Origin: Glandiceps talaboti
Lineage: Eukaryota; Hemichordata; Enteropneusta; Spengelidae
Direction: 5' to 3'
NCBI RefSeq assembly: GCF_964340395.1
Contig: NC_135571.1
Location: forward strand, 11,164,440-11,228,439
DNA: 64,000 bases
Below, one piece after another: positions 25,592-36,100 of this stretch; position 1 is the first letter of the stretch; every line of letters begins with the position of its first letter. A program made the translations under genes and the position numbers. Below the pieces are notes generated by a model. The model was not told where the DNA came from. It did no database searches and was given only the letters and a program-made list of their open reading frames with translations.

Positions 25592-27128
25592 CTGAAAACA
25601 GAGAAGTCAAATCATATTTTGTACAAATCTACACTGAACCAGTCTGCATCATGGTCCGATTTCTTCTTTTTGTGGAATATGCCAATACACCAAGTACTCC
25701 AGCATCAATCACACCATCACTTTGTTTGAGATTAAGGCAGACACAAGTTAAGTAAACAAAACTGTACTATCACTGCATATAAAGTCTGCACCGTGGTCCC
25801 TCTCTGATCAAAAGACCGTGTCAGTACCATGTCTCTGTCACTCTGTTGCGGAATACTCAAGTAATAAACCAATCACAGTACTGAGAATCAGTCTATTTCT
25901 GTCTAAATCTCAACAACCTGGCAACAATCAAGCAAAACACAATGACAAATGTGGCAAAATAAAAAACAAGATGGGAAACTCACCGACATGTTTCTCATTA
26001 ATAGTTGACGTACTTGTGGTAATGGGGGCAAATGTTGGAGACGTTGTTTTTACTAAAAGAAAATAAATAAGATGAATTGGTCATGTGGTAAAAAGGCAGA
26101 AGTATTTTCAATTGTATTAAAATGCCAAGTTAGTTCCTGGCAGTGTAATGATTCACCCAGAGAGACTAGAGAGTTGAAATTCAAGGCAATACCATATTGG
26201 TTTTACAATATACCTCTCATGCAGTGTGCCCTCGAATCTAAGCCAATTTGAAGCGCCACTGACGCACGTACACCTTCTTCTTCATGTGTACATGAAATGC
26301 CAGGGGAAGTGGAAATTTGTTTGTGAATGTGAGCTTTTATGTAAAGAGGCCATAAAACTGTTCTTATCAAACCATGAAATGTAATACAAGTCTCTGTGCT
26401 TCCAACATGCTGTGCCAAATGTTATTAATCCAATTCAGTTGTTTACTTTCCATGTTTGTAACAGGTTCTGTTCATCCATGGTCTGATGTCAACAGTTGTA
26501 ATAGTTATACTCAGAGAGGAGTAACTTACGAGGTATCAGATACTCTGTTGTTGGTCTCGTTGTCATTAGACTTATTCCTACGTCTTCATCATTCAATGGC
26601 TCAGTTCCAAACAGTGTTTCTTTGATAGACCAAGGATGTTTTTTCTCTAGAAGTAGAACGTAATATTGATTGAAGTACGCTGTCTGTCTACTGCAATACT
26701 ATAGTTATGAGTGTAGGGTATGTTGAAGATCACTGAACACAACATTTTGCTCTGTTATTAATGTCCCCAAAAATATCTGTTGTATACTGTGACACACTAC
26801 GGTGCCATATTTTGTTTGTTTGTTTGTTTATGAGTTACTATGTTCTCCACCTTTATCTTTTGGGGATATCTGATATGATATCATTATCAGAGTTTAAACT
26901 TTAAGTTATAAAGAAGAAAGTTATGCATACATGCATGCATGTGTATAAATATACATATATATATACACACACACGTACACACGCATGCATGCATGCACAC
27001 GTGCACATGCACACAAATACATACATACCCACACACATACACATACACACACACGCACACACGCATACACGCACACACATGCACACATACACACAACATG
27101 CACACACACAATGTGACACATACACACA

Positions 27129-27172
<44 letters not shown>

Positions 27173-27355
27173 GAGACCTAGATAGATTAACTGTCAACCC
27201 ATACCTGCCATGACAACTGCAACTGCTGCTGCTGCTGCTATGGCAACTAGTCCAGCAAAAAGTACAGTCACGGTTATGAATCGATATCTTCTGTCTTTGT
27301 CAAATTTCCAAAATTTCCACCAGCTTACCCTTGGCTCCCCAACTAATGGTTCCAT
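23982..27355 (-). CDS. Type II membrane protein with repeat-interrupted farnesoic-acid-methyltransferase-like domain (4 exons, 648 aa)
   Basis: Exons in coding order are 27355-27205, 26646-26530, 26052-25984 and 25591-23982. All junctions are in phase and the stop is at 23982. Residues 1-25 are short and basic/aromatic ([15 protein letters not shown]). Residues 26-50 form one hydrophobic, Ala-rich membrane segment with no signal-peptidase-like site, so type II topology is likely. Residues 75-112 are a Ser/Thr/Pro-rich stalk. C114 starts [19 protein letters not shown], which resembles the first strands of the Methyltransf_FA domain. Residues 155-582 are about 21 imperfect 19-20-residue repeats (consensus near KYANQLAHGNDxxxKxxL). 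Residues 583-648 ([17 protein letters not shown], then [12 protein letters not shown] and YKLC) match the end of that domain. The central domain strands are not seen. The domain is found in many invertebrate proteins of unclear function; methyltransferase activity should not be assumed. Confidence 0.8.
25984..26052 (-). CDS. FA-domain membrane protein exon 3: Thr/Ser-rich stalk
   Basis: Follows acceptor CTTTTAG. It encodes [19 protein letters not shown], a likely O-glycosylated stalk. The donor is GTCG|GTGAGT, phase 1. All three introns share phase 1, so exons 2 and 3 could be skipped without frameshift. Confidence 0.75.
26280..26495. mobile_element. Partial foldback element (half of the 22491 family)
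   Basis: It contains GGCCATAAAACTGTTCTTAT, CCAACATGCTGTGCCAAATG and the terminus GGTCTGATGTCAACAGTTG followed by TA. Only the right arm is well kept. Its left side abuts a fragment of the CAGTGTGCCCTC family at 26221-26270. It lies in intron 2 of the FA-domain gene (26053-26529). Confidence 0.65.
26530..26646 (-). CDS. FA-domain membrane protein exon 2: stalk
   Basis: Follows acceptor ACTTCTAG. It encodes [17 protein letters not shown] and continues to [12 protein letters not shown]. The donor is CCTC|GTAAGT, phase 1. Confidence 0.75.
26935..27172 (+). repeat. Complex CA/CATA/TGCA microsatellite (FA-gene intron 1)
   Basis: A mix of ATGCATGC, TATATA and ACACAC blocks fills most of the first intron, ending about 35 bases before the exon 1 donor. 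Confidence 0.97.
27205..27355 (-). CDS. FA-domain membrane protein exon 1: cytoplasmic tail and membrane segment
   Basis: ATG at 27353-27355. It encodes [18 protein letters not shown] and then [20 protein letters not shown]. The donor is GCAG|GTATGG, phase 1. The following intron begins almost at once with a CA-rich microsatellite. Confidence 0.8.
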
Positions 27356-27894
27356 GATTATTTGATTTCAAGATACTGAATATCAGTAAATTGAGTAATG
27401 TCACACAAATTTTACACCCAGGAGTAGATATCAGCAGTTAATTCAATATCTAACAAACGCAGTTTTTATTTAATATTTCAATTTGGAACAGATTCTCACG
27501 TGACTTCGACCACACCTAATTATTCAAGCAAAAATATCACAGAAAGATCATATTTACAGAACTTTTATAAATTGAGCTGGTAGACATATAGATGTATTAA
27601 TGTTAAACATTTACTATGTAGAGCTGAATCTTAAATTTTAAAGAAATTTTGAATCACTCGCTAGCTATAGTAAAATATTGTTTAATAGAAGCAAACGGAG
27701 GAATTACTATCAGCACTATAACCACACTGTAAGTAATGAGGCACTCTATTAGTTTATAGATTATGACAAGCTAGGTCAAGCTAGGTCAAGCTACCAAATC
27801 AACCTGTCAACATAAATGCTCAAGTTTAATGTCAACTATGTATATATGTGATATCATACCATGCACAAGCCAAGTTTAACAAAAAATATGGAAT

Positions 27895-28145
27895 GTATAC
27901 TCTTGTTGATGATAACACGTATCTATGTCACTGGATCTGCTGTGTTCGAAACACGAGTTAAAACGTTCAAAATTGCCATTACTTTTCTCGACTTTTCTTT
28001 GATATTACTGATGCTGGTATAATTATGTTATTCTTCAATATTTTTCTTCTGAAATTTCAGTCGGAAAATACTCGTGACCTAAGGGTTGCCACTACTCGTT
28101 TAGGGACTCGTATTGACAAAGGCCCCTTAGGTCACTAAGAAATAG
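27895..28145. repeat. Dispersed repeat, partner of 13325-13625
   Basis: It shares GATCTGCTGTGTTCGAAAC-like, GATATTACTGATGCTGGTAT-like and GACAAAGGCCCCTTAGGTCA-like blocks with 13325-13625. A short related piece (GATAACCCCTTAGGT) is near 47030. Confidence 0.65.
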
Positions 28146-28539
28146 AAATATTAGTGAATGATGAATTACTCGCTGTGACTGTGAGTGTACTCATGGGGCC
28201 AGGGGATATTGCAGAACACCTGTTTGCTTGATATTCTTGTTGCACCAGATGTAGGCATCCTTTTCTTACGGGAATGACAAGGGCAGTACTAAGTTTAGTA
28301 AGAACCGGAAGTTAGAACTGCTTACCTCTCCTTTCTGAACTGGTTGAAATGGCTTTGTCCAAGCATGGTCCAAGTCACATTCATTCTGCTGACCCAGTGG
28401 CCTAGTAGTTGAAGAGGCTGGAGAGAATCAAGTAGAAGTAGTACGCTCTTTTTGAGTTCCTAATCCTTTCACTCTTGGTAATAAGTTTTTCTTTGCGAAG
28501 GGAGTCGATTGTTGGCTTATTTGTAGCGATTTCACATTT

Positions 28540-28715
28540 CAGTTCTATTCATTTCAGTATGCCATCACCCCAATTTGAATGAATTCTGTCCTTTGACTAG
28601 AGATAGAGGAACTGGCGACTGGAGTCGAACTTGTGGCCCGGGAAGCAGGGTCGGTCCCGGATCCCTGCCTGGGGCTCAGACAACTAACCACTAACAAAGT
28701 GGTCTGAGCCTGGGG
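28540..28715 (-). repeat. Possible tRNA-derived SINE
   Basis: On the minus strand GTTAGTGGTTAG (28695-28684) resembles a pol III A box and GTTCGACTCC (28630-28621) a B box, embedded in GC-rich sequence unlike the surroundings. The A-B spacing of about 54 bases is longer than in a normal tRNA. No clear A-tail or target duplication was found. Confidence 0.35.
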
Positions 28716-29330
28716 TGATACTAGATGATGAGGTCACACAGTTACCGTTGGCACTCATGCTGTCAAAAATGTGTGGATTAGTCCTGATATGGCAACAAAA
28801 AATACTTGACGGGCCCGGGTGGTTGACTAGGTGGACGTGGCAAGCTGGATACTCCCTTCTTGGTCTGTCCGACATTTCACAGGGTGGCATAAGTGGGTGA
28901 AAGTGTCCGAAAACACATCGACTGAACCACTCGCCATGTGCAGCGCCTCCTTGCGGTCATTTCTTCAATGGATGGAGGCGCTGTGAGTGGAGGGATGAAA
29001 TTATCGCAAGGTGGCGCTGCATTTGAAGAGTGCGAGCGGCAGCTCACAGAGCATGATGGGTAATTGATGGACGCCACGGCAAACGAAAGAAATACCCAGC
29101 TGCCCTTAGAGGGCTCCCTACAACTAGCTGGCGCATGTAGCGCTGCATGTAGCTGGCTTAACGTATGTGCGTTAGAGTGAATTCCCAGCTACAATACATG
29201 ATTGAATTATCCCTTGATTTGAGCATATCGTTTATTATAACAAATTACCCATTAAATCGAAAGATTGTAAGCTTAGAACACACACTTTGCTATAATTAAT
29301 TAGCAAATAACACAAAATTTTTTTGGGGGG

Positions 29331-29393
<63 letters not shown>

Positions 29394-30084
29394 CAAAATT
29401 ACTAAAAATCATTATTCATGCAAATTATCATTATTAGTGCATACAATATTTAACAAAACTAAATAGTAAATAAAATAAATAGTTCTTGTGACTCTTGGTA
29501 AGCAGGTCTCAAGTTTCATTTGAATATTGATGCAGAAGTTTTTCAGATATTGGGTCCATGCACATGCAGACAGAAATTAGCCTAACTGTAGACTTACATA
29601 TCATTTACTTGTACTGGTGCACTTGCATACTTATGGTATTTACGTTGCAGTTTAATACTGAAAACATTATTGTATACATGAATGCAAATGATATGCAAAT
29701 GAGGACACAATCGTTTCATGTTTTGGATAAACATATGTAATAATAACATAACCACATGCCACATGAGTTCCAGTATGGTGTACTCAAAAGCATTTGCACT
29801 TGTGCTTTGTGATGTTTTCTGCTTCACTTTCACTTGGTAAACTCACGAAAGTACGCCCGCACAGAACATTGCAAGCATTAGTGCAAATACTTTGACTAAT
29901 ATGCCACACTTGCACATCATGGTGTTCTGTCATACTATCTCTCAGAACAAAATAAAAAGACCATTTACAGCATGTGACGTGATTCCATGGTTGCTTAGAT
30001 ACCGTTTAATAGTTAGTCTTGACCTTGACTGAAGTTGTATATAAAGTTACATACTGCCAAAGTGTTGTATACAAGATGTAAATG
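28716..30084. other. Intergenic sequence, GC-richer island then AT-rich
   Basis: 28800-29170 is markedly richer in G+C and CpG than the rest and could be a promoter or a repeat. A (GA)n tract lies at 29336-29390. Beyond that the sequence is AT-rich with TATGCAAATGAGGA-type motifs. No gene is recognised. Confidence 0.4.
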
Positions 30085-30099
30085 TTAGCGTGGGACTAG

Positions 30100-31045
30100 C
30101 TACATTACAGTGCAGGGTAGACTGAATGTAGCACTACTGTAAAATGTTACAGTGTAGGGTAGACTGAATGTAGCACTACAGTAAATGTTACAGTGTAGCT
30201 GACTGGATGTAGCACTACTGTAAAATGTTACAGTGCAGGGTAGACTGGATGTAGCACTACTGTAAAATGTTACAGTGTAGGGTAGACTGGATGTAGTACT
30301 ACTGTAAAATGTTACAGTGTAGGGTAGACTGGATGTAGTACTACTGTAAAATGTTACAGTGTAGGGTAGACTGGATGTAGTACTACTGTAAAATGTTACA
30401 GTGTAGGGTAGACTGGATGCAGCACTACTGTAAAATGTTAGTGTTGGGTAGACTGGATGTAGCACTAATGTAAAATGTTAGTGTTGGGTAGACTGGATGT
30501 AACACTACTGTAAAATGTTAGAGTGTAGGGTAGACTGGATGTAGCACTACTGTAAAATGTTAGTGTAGTGTAGACTGGATGTAGCACTACTGTAAAATGT
30601 TACAGTGCAGGGTAGACTTGATGCAGCACTACTGTAAAATGTTACAGTGTAAGGTAGACTGGATGTAGCACTACAGTAAATGTTACAGTGTAGCTGACTG
30701 GATGTAGCACTACAGTAAATGTTACAGTGTAGCTGACTGGATGTAGCACTACTGTAAAATGTTAGTGTAGGGTAGACTGGATGTAGCACTACTGTAAAAT
30801 GTTAGTGTAGGGTAGACTGGATGTAGCACTACTGTAAAGTGTTAGTGTAGTGTTGACTGGATGTAGCACTACTGTAAAATGTTAGTGTAGGGTAGACTGG
30901 ATGTAACACTACTGTAAACTGTTACAGTGTAGCTGACTGGGTGTAGCACTACTGTAAAATGTTACAGTGTAGCTGACTGGATGTAGCACTACAGTAAAAT
31001 GTTAGTGTTGGGTAGACTGAATGAAGCACTACTGTAAAATGATCA
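30100..31045 (+). repeat. Minisatellite, ~42 bp x about 22
   Basis: The unit contains GGTAGACTGGATGTAGCACT and ACTGTAAAATGTTACAGTGT, with 36-42 bp variants that lack the CAG or GGTA part. It is intergenic between the FA-domain gene and Syt7. It generates meaningless antisense ORFs. Confidence 0.97.
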
Positions 31046-31492
31046 ATACACACATGGGCAGTGCTGTACAGGTTTTGCAAACAAATCTCCTTATTTTGTT
31101 CAATGTCTGAATAGTAAGAAACCTGATTCAAGTTCTTAGAAATATCCTGTATTTATAGTCCAGTGGTAAGTACAAATCATATTTTACCCAAAGTTCAGCA
31201 AAATACAAATTATTGCTCCTATAATGTACAACTAGGAACTGAAGGAAAGATTGATAATCTCTAAGACTGATATAATATACAAAAAAATACACAGTACAAT
31301 AAAATAAATTTAAATAATGGCTCTATGTGTTCGGTAATGTCTTACCATGTGGTCTACTATACAATATAAAAACGTGAAAAAGTGGTGCTGGTATTGTGTT
31401 AGGTTTATTTCTTGTCTTTTAAAAGTTACTTTATAAAGTGGCACAGGCTGAGTTTATGACCATTTGAATGTACTACTGGGTTATAACTTAAA

Positions 31493-31830
31493 GGGGAACA
31501 CCACTCCACAAAATAAAGGCATTTTCATGAACTTTGGGTTCTGGAGAGTCATATCATAGTTTTACATCACCTATATTATATTCAATTTCAGAGAAACATC
31601 AAGTTGAAGTTGTCTCCATTTGTGCATCTTTGCCTTAGGCCACATTGCATCATGGGAGTAAGTAGACCTGTTTACGCAATGGTTGAACAATGAATATTCA
31701 TTACCCCTAAGAATCTATTACCTTCTGTGAAAACAGTATAATATAGACTCACATGTCCCCCATGAGATCACATTTCCCATGATGCAACATTCAACATGGC
31801 GGGTTTGCAAGTTCCCTATTGAAAGCACAG
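31493..31830. repeat. Composite dispersed repeat
   Basis: The left part (GGGGAACACCACTCCACAAA, then GGAGAGTCATATCATAG) matches 13856-14040. The right part (CCCATGATGCAACATTCAAC, GGCGGGTTTGCAAGTTCCC) matches the end of the TIR family at 34086-34319. Confidence 0.6.
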
Positions 31831-32823
31831 TGTAACTTGAAATGGAATTCATCTGTGTTGGTAAACCATGGCATCGAATTGAACTTTTGAATCTATGACC
31901 CCTTTATTAGGCTCACGTGTCCATAAGGTCAAGTGTACCAAATAGTGGGTCAATCTGTTGACAAAGACTGAAGTGTGCTGACAAAAAATTATGGTACAAT
32001 TTTCAAGTTTGTGTTTGTGTTTGGAACAAAAATTCAATTTGATACGTAGATGAATTTTCATTTGAAACCTTCAGTGTAATATTAATGCTGATACATGCCA
32101 TACAATTGCATCTTAATAATCTTCTGATGTCGCAGCAGGTTTAATGACAATAGCAAGGTTTCCTAAAAACTATGCCCAAATTATGTTATCATTATGTTAA
32201 TATATTATGCCAAAGTACATGTACCATAAATTGAGTGCTGTCGATAGCAAGTAATGGTTAAGTATTCTGTAGTAAGTACACTATTACAAGTAGAAAATAC
32301 AGGACATAAACTCAGCTTATACACATTTGAAAATTAAGTCAATTCCTGAATGTACGCCCTCTATGGCAATGTACTGAATTCTGTTGTTTTTTAAAGTTGT
32401 TCTCTTGACCTTAAGTTCATATGCCCAGTGGCCAAGTCTTCAAATGTTTGTTAGTCCCTGACTCCAAACTGTATGCTTTCTGTGGCTACATAATGAGTTG
32501 GATTTGTAGTTTTAGTTATTTTTGCATTTCACGTCTGAAGTCTTTTCCATTAGGAAGGAATTTCCTTCTTTTGCGACGCTTATAGTTTTTCCACCTAGTA
32601 GTTGTGCCCTCAAATGCCTCTGTACTCAATTGTTCAATTCCTCGTTGCCTAATTACTTCTCCACAACATTAAGTGCGCCCTCTATGGTCGTCTGCTGATT
32701 TCCTTTGTTTTTCCAGTTTGCAAACTTTACAACTCCAAACGAATGCCATCTCTTTTAACATATACTGCTCTGTGATCACAGCTCACTACATATGCTGCTC
32801 TGAGACTTCCAGCTTAACATTCA

Positions 32824-33134
32824 TTATGCCATCTCTTTCAGCGTATGCCACTCTGCGATTGGAGCTCGTGGCTTGGACAGCATGTCATTCCAATGTTTTG
32901 TTTCCTGAGGGCCGGCTTTTGGTCCGATTATGATCCCACCTATCAAATCATTGCGTCCAAGTCTGTCTCTGTCAATGACTGATATGTGGAATGCAGTGTC
33001 CATTAACTTATCTACTGTTATATTGAAAATGAAGGACTCATTGAACACAGGGTTTAAATTACGGTACTTGGTTTGGGTCTTTTTCTTCTCAACCCTCTTG
33101 CCTTTATACATCAGCCATATCTTCACATAAGGGT
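32824..33134 (-). CDS. SYT7: SYT7 terminal exon: C2B second part
   Basis: Follows acceptor GTATTACAG in phase 1. It encodes [19 protein letters not shown], the [11 protein letters not shown] calcium loop, the KHWNDML helix and [10 protein letters not shown], then stop. The WHTL motif is the conserved C-terminal docking element of synaptotagmins. Confidence 0.95.
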
Positions 33135-36100
33135 CTGTAATACAAAAAATAATACAAGGATTCTATCTATTTCTGCACTGTGTTTATTGTAGCTGCATAC
33201 ATATGCAAAAAACTTTCTGGGTAAGAACTCCAGCTACCATACTGTACAGGTAAAATAGCGAGGGATCGCCGAATGACTGTGCGTATCATACACTTTATGT
33301 TCCCTACGAACAATTTAGATAGACAAGAAACTGGCTTCCCACAGACCACTCAATACAAATATAAACAACATCATCTGACCCCTACTGATACACAAACACA
33401 CACACATCGTCCTTGGAACAAAGAAGCTATTGAAAGTCATTGCATTGCAGGCTCAGATTTTGACACATACAAGTACAAGTGTATTGATTCAAAGTTACAA
33501 GTGATATGTGTGTACACATACAGTGCCTGCTTGTCGGCAGGAATGTGGTGTTGTTTGTTTTTGTATTGAGTGGTCTGTGGGAAGCCTGTTTCTTGTCTAT
33601 CTAAATTGTTCGTAGGGAACATAAAGTGTGTATGATACGCACAGACGTTCGGCGATCCCTCGCTGTTTTACCTGTGAGTGCATTAGGTAAATTTAATTTG
33701 TCTTGTAAATATGTGATTTTCTTTAGCTGAGATGAAGTGTAACTTAAATCAATGATTTACCAGTTATATCCATGGATTTGAGATTTTGACATTTCATAAG
33801 TCACTTTTCCCATTATATCCATAGATTTCAGATTTTCACATTTCATTACCTGATTTTCCTGTTATATCCATGGATTTGAGATTTCGACACTTCATTAACT
33901 GATTTTCCCATTATTTGAGATTCCAACATTACCTGATTTTCCTGTTATATCCATGGATTTGAGATTTCGACATTTCATTACAACAATGGTTATTCTTCCT
34001 GCAGTGGGTGCATAGCATAGTGATACTAATAAGTCACCTAGGGGGTCCTGAAAATACAAGAAATCCAAGTGAGCATCTCATAAAACAGACTGAGCATGCT
34101 CAGACGCAAAGGACTATGGGATTATCTATGGTTATCGTAATACCTAATCTGGAGCTACTGATAAAATTAACCTCCCACAATGGTCAGGGTAACTATGAAT
34201 TGATTATTTGTGGTTACAAACAATGTAACATTATTGTTTACAATACTATTTGATTAGTATTTATTATCTCATTTCCCATGATGCAACATTCAACATGGCG
34301 GGTTTGCAAGTTCCCTATTAGAGACAATGTTCAAAAAATATTGACCAATCACAATCAATCATATGAATACTAACCTTTGACCCTTTGCATGGGACCAAAC
34401 TTTTCCAGTGTGTGGTTGGAGTAGTGAGATCTAGTTCAGCCAATGGAAGGTTGACTTCACCAATGGGATCATTTCTACTAAATCTATCATAATCCAAAAC
34501 TTGGAGGTGAAGAACACGTTCTTGTAGTTTATTGTAAGGAAATTCTATAAATAAATGTACAAAATATATGGCATAAAAATTGAGGGTATCACAAAGAGTA
34601 CAATGATAGCAAGTCAATTTTTAACAAGCTAGCACAAACTGATAAGCTAACACAAACTAAAATTACAACCATTCAAGCAGTTGTCTGGAGATGTATCTGA
34701 TCTGAATGTTGTTTTACTAGGGGTTGACATTTCAAACTGACTTTGAAAGTGCCGAAATGTCTTCTCGCTATCACACTACCAAACAGGTCATTTCAGACTG
34801 CAAACAGGAAATTGAGAATACAGCGCCCTCGCTCAAATTGGGGGTATCATCACTTCATAGTACCTCTTCTTAATAGCTTTGTTCCTAGTATTCTGTAGAC
34901 ATGTAAATCAGGGATGTTTTTTGTATATTTCAGACATCAAGGAAAGCAGCAGTGCTCTATGATTAATCTGAGTAATCTATACTATGTATACCCCCAAGGT
35001 ACACACAGACAGGAAGTAGAGCGCCACCATGGCAAGGCCTACTGGCAATTACATGTACACTAATACAAAATGTAGGTTCATATCATGTTCTTATCAGTTT
35101 GTTTATGTCTGTCAAAGCTTAGACAGGTATACATGGTATAGGTTACTTGGTTAATCATAGAGCACTGCTGCTTTCCTCGATGTCTGAACAATACAAAAAA
35201 CATACCTGATTTATACGTCTACAGAATACTAGGAACAAAGCGGTACTATGAGGTGATGATACCCCCAATTTGAGCGAGGGTCGCTGTATTATCAATTTCC
35301 TGTTGGTACACCATATTACTAACTTTCACAGACATAAAGTGACAAAAGCATGTCGTGAATCTACATCAAAGGCACCCAATATAAATTTTGTATCAAATAC
35401 ATGTTGGTTTGGTAGTGTGATGACAAGAAGACTTCGGCACCTTAAAAGCCAGTATTAATTCTCTACTACTGACAAAATGACATTCTGATCAACAGCATTT
35501 CTAGACAACTGTTGCAATGGTTGCAGCATACCTAGACAACTGCTGCACTGGTTGCAGCATATCTAGACAACTGCTGCATGTGTTGCAGCATCTCTAGACA
35601 ACTGCTGCATGTGTTGCAGCATCTCTAGACAACTGCTTCAAGGATTGCAGCATATCTACACAACTGCTACTAGGGTTGCAGCATCTCTAGACAACTGCTG
35701 CACGGGTTGCAGCATCTCTACACAACTGCTACAAGGGTTGCAGCATATCTACACAACTGCTACACGGGGGCTGCAGCATCTCTACACAACTGCTGCACGT
35801 GTTGCAGCATCTCTACACAACTGCTGCATGTGTTGCAGCATATCTACACAACTGCTACAAGGGCTGCAGCATCTCTACACAACTGCTACAAGGGTTGCAG
35901 CATATCTACACAACTGCTGCACAGGTTGCAGCATATCTACACAACATCTGCATGTGTCGCAGCATCTCTAGACAACTGCTACAAGGGTTGCAGACAACTG
36001 CTGCATGTGTTATATTATTACATGTTAATTTTGGTGAAGTCATATTTCTTTGAATTAAATTAATTACATGGCATTAGAAGAACACTATTTAAAAATTCTC

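Noticed and set aside
30100-30789. Antisense ORFs of 80-121 codons (SSLPYTVTFYSS repeats)
   Set aside because: Product of the 42-bp minisatellite, which is a multiple of three and so yields a repeating peptide by default.
33134-34375. Direct splicing of SYT7 exon 6 to the last exon
   Set aside because: Phases do not match (0 to 1), and the join runs into a stop within a few codons, so it cannot restore a C2B domain.
35609-36063. ORFs of 84-120 codons in three frames ([13 protein letters not shown])
   Set aside because: Product of the 31-bp minisatellite.
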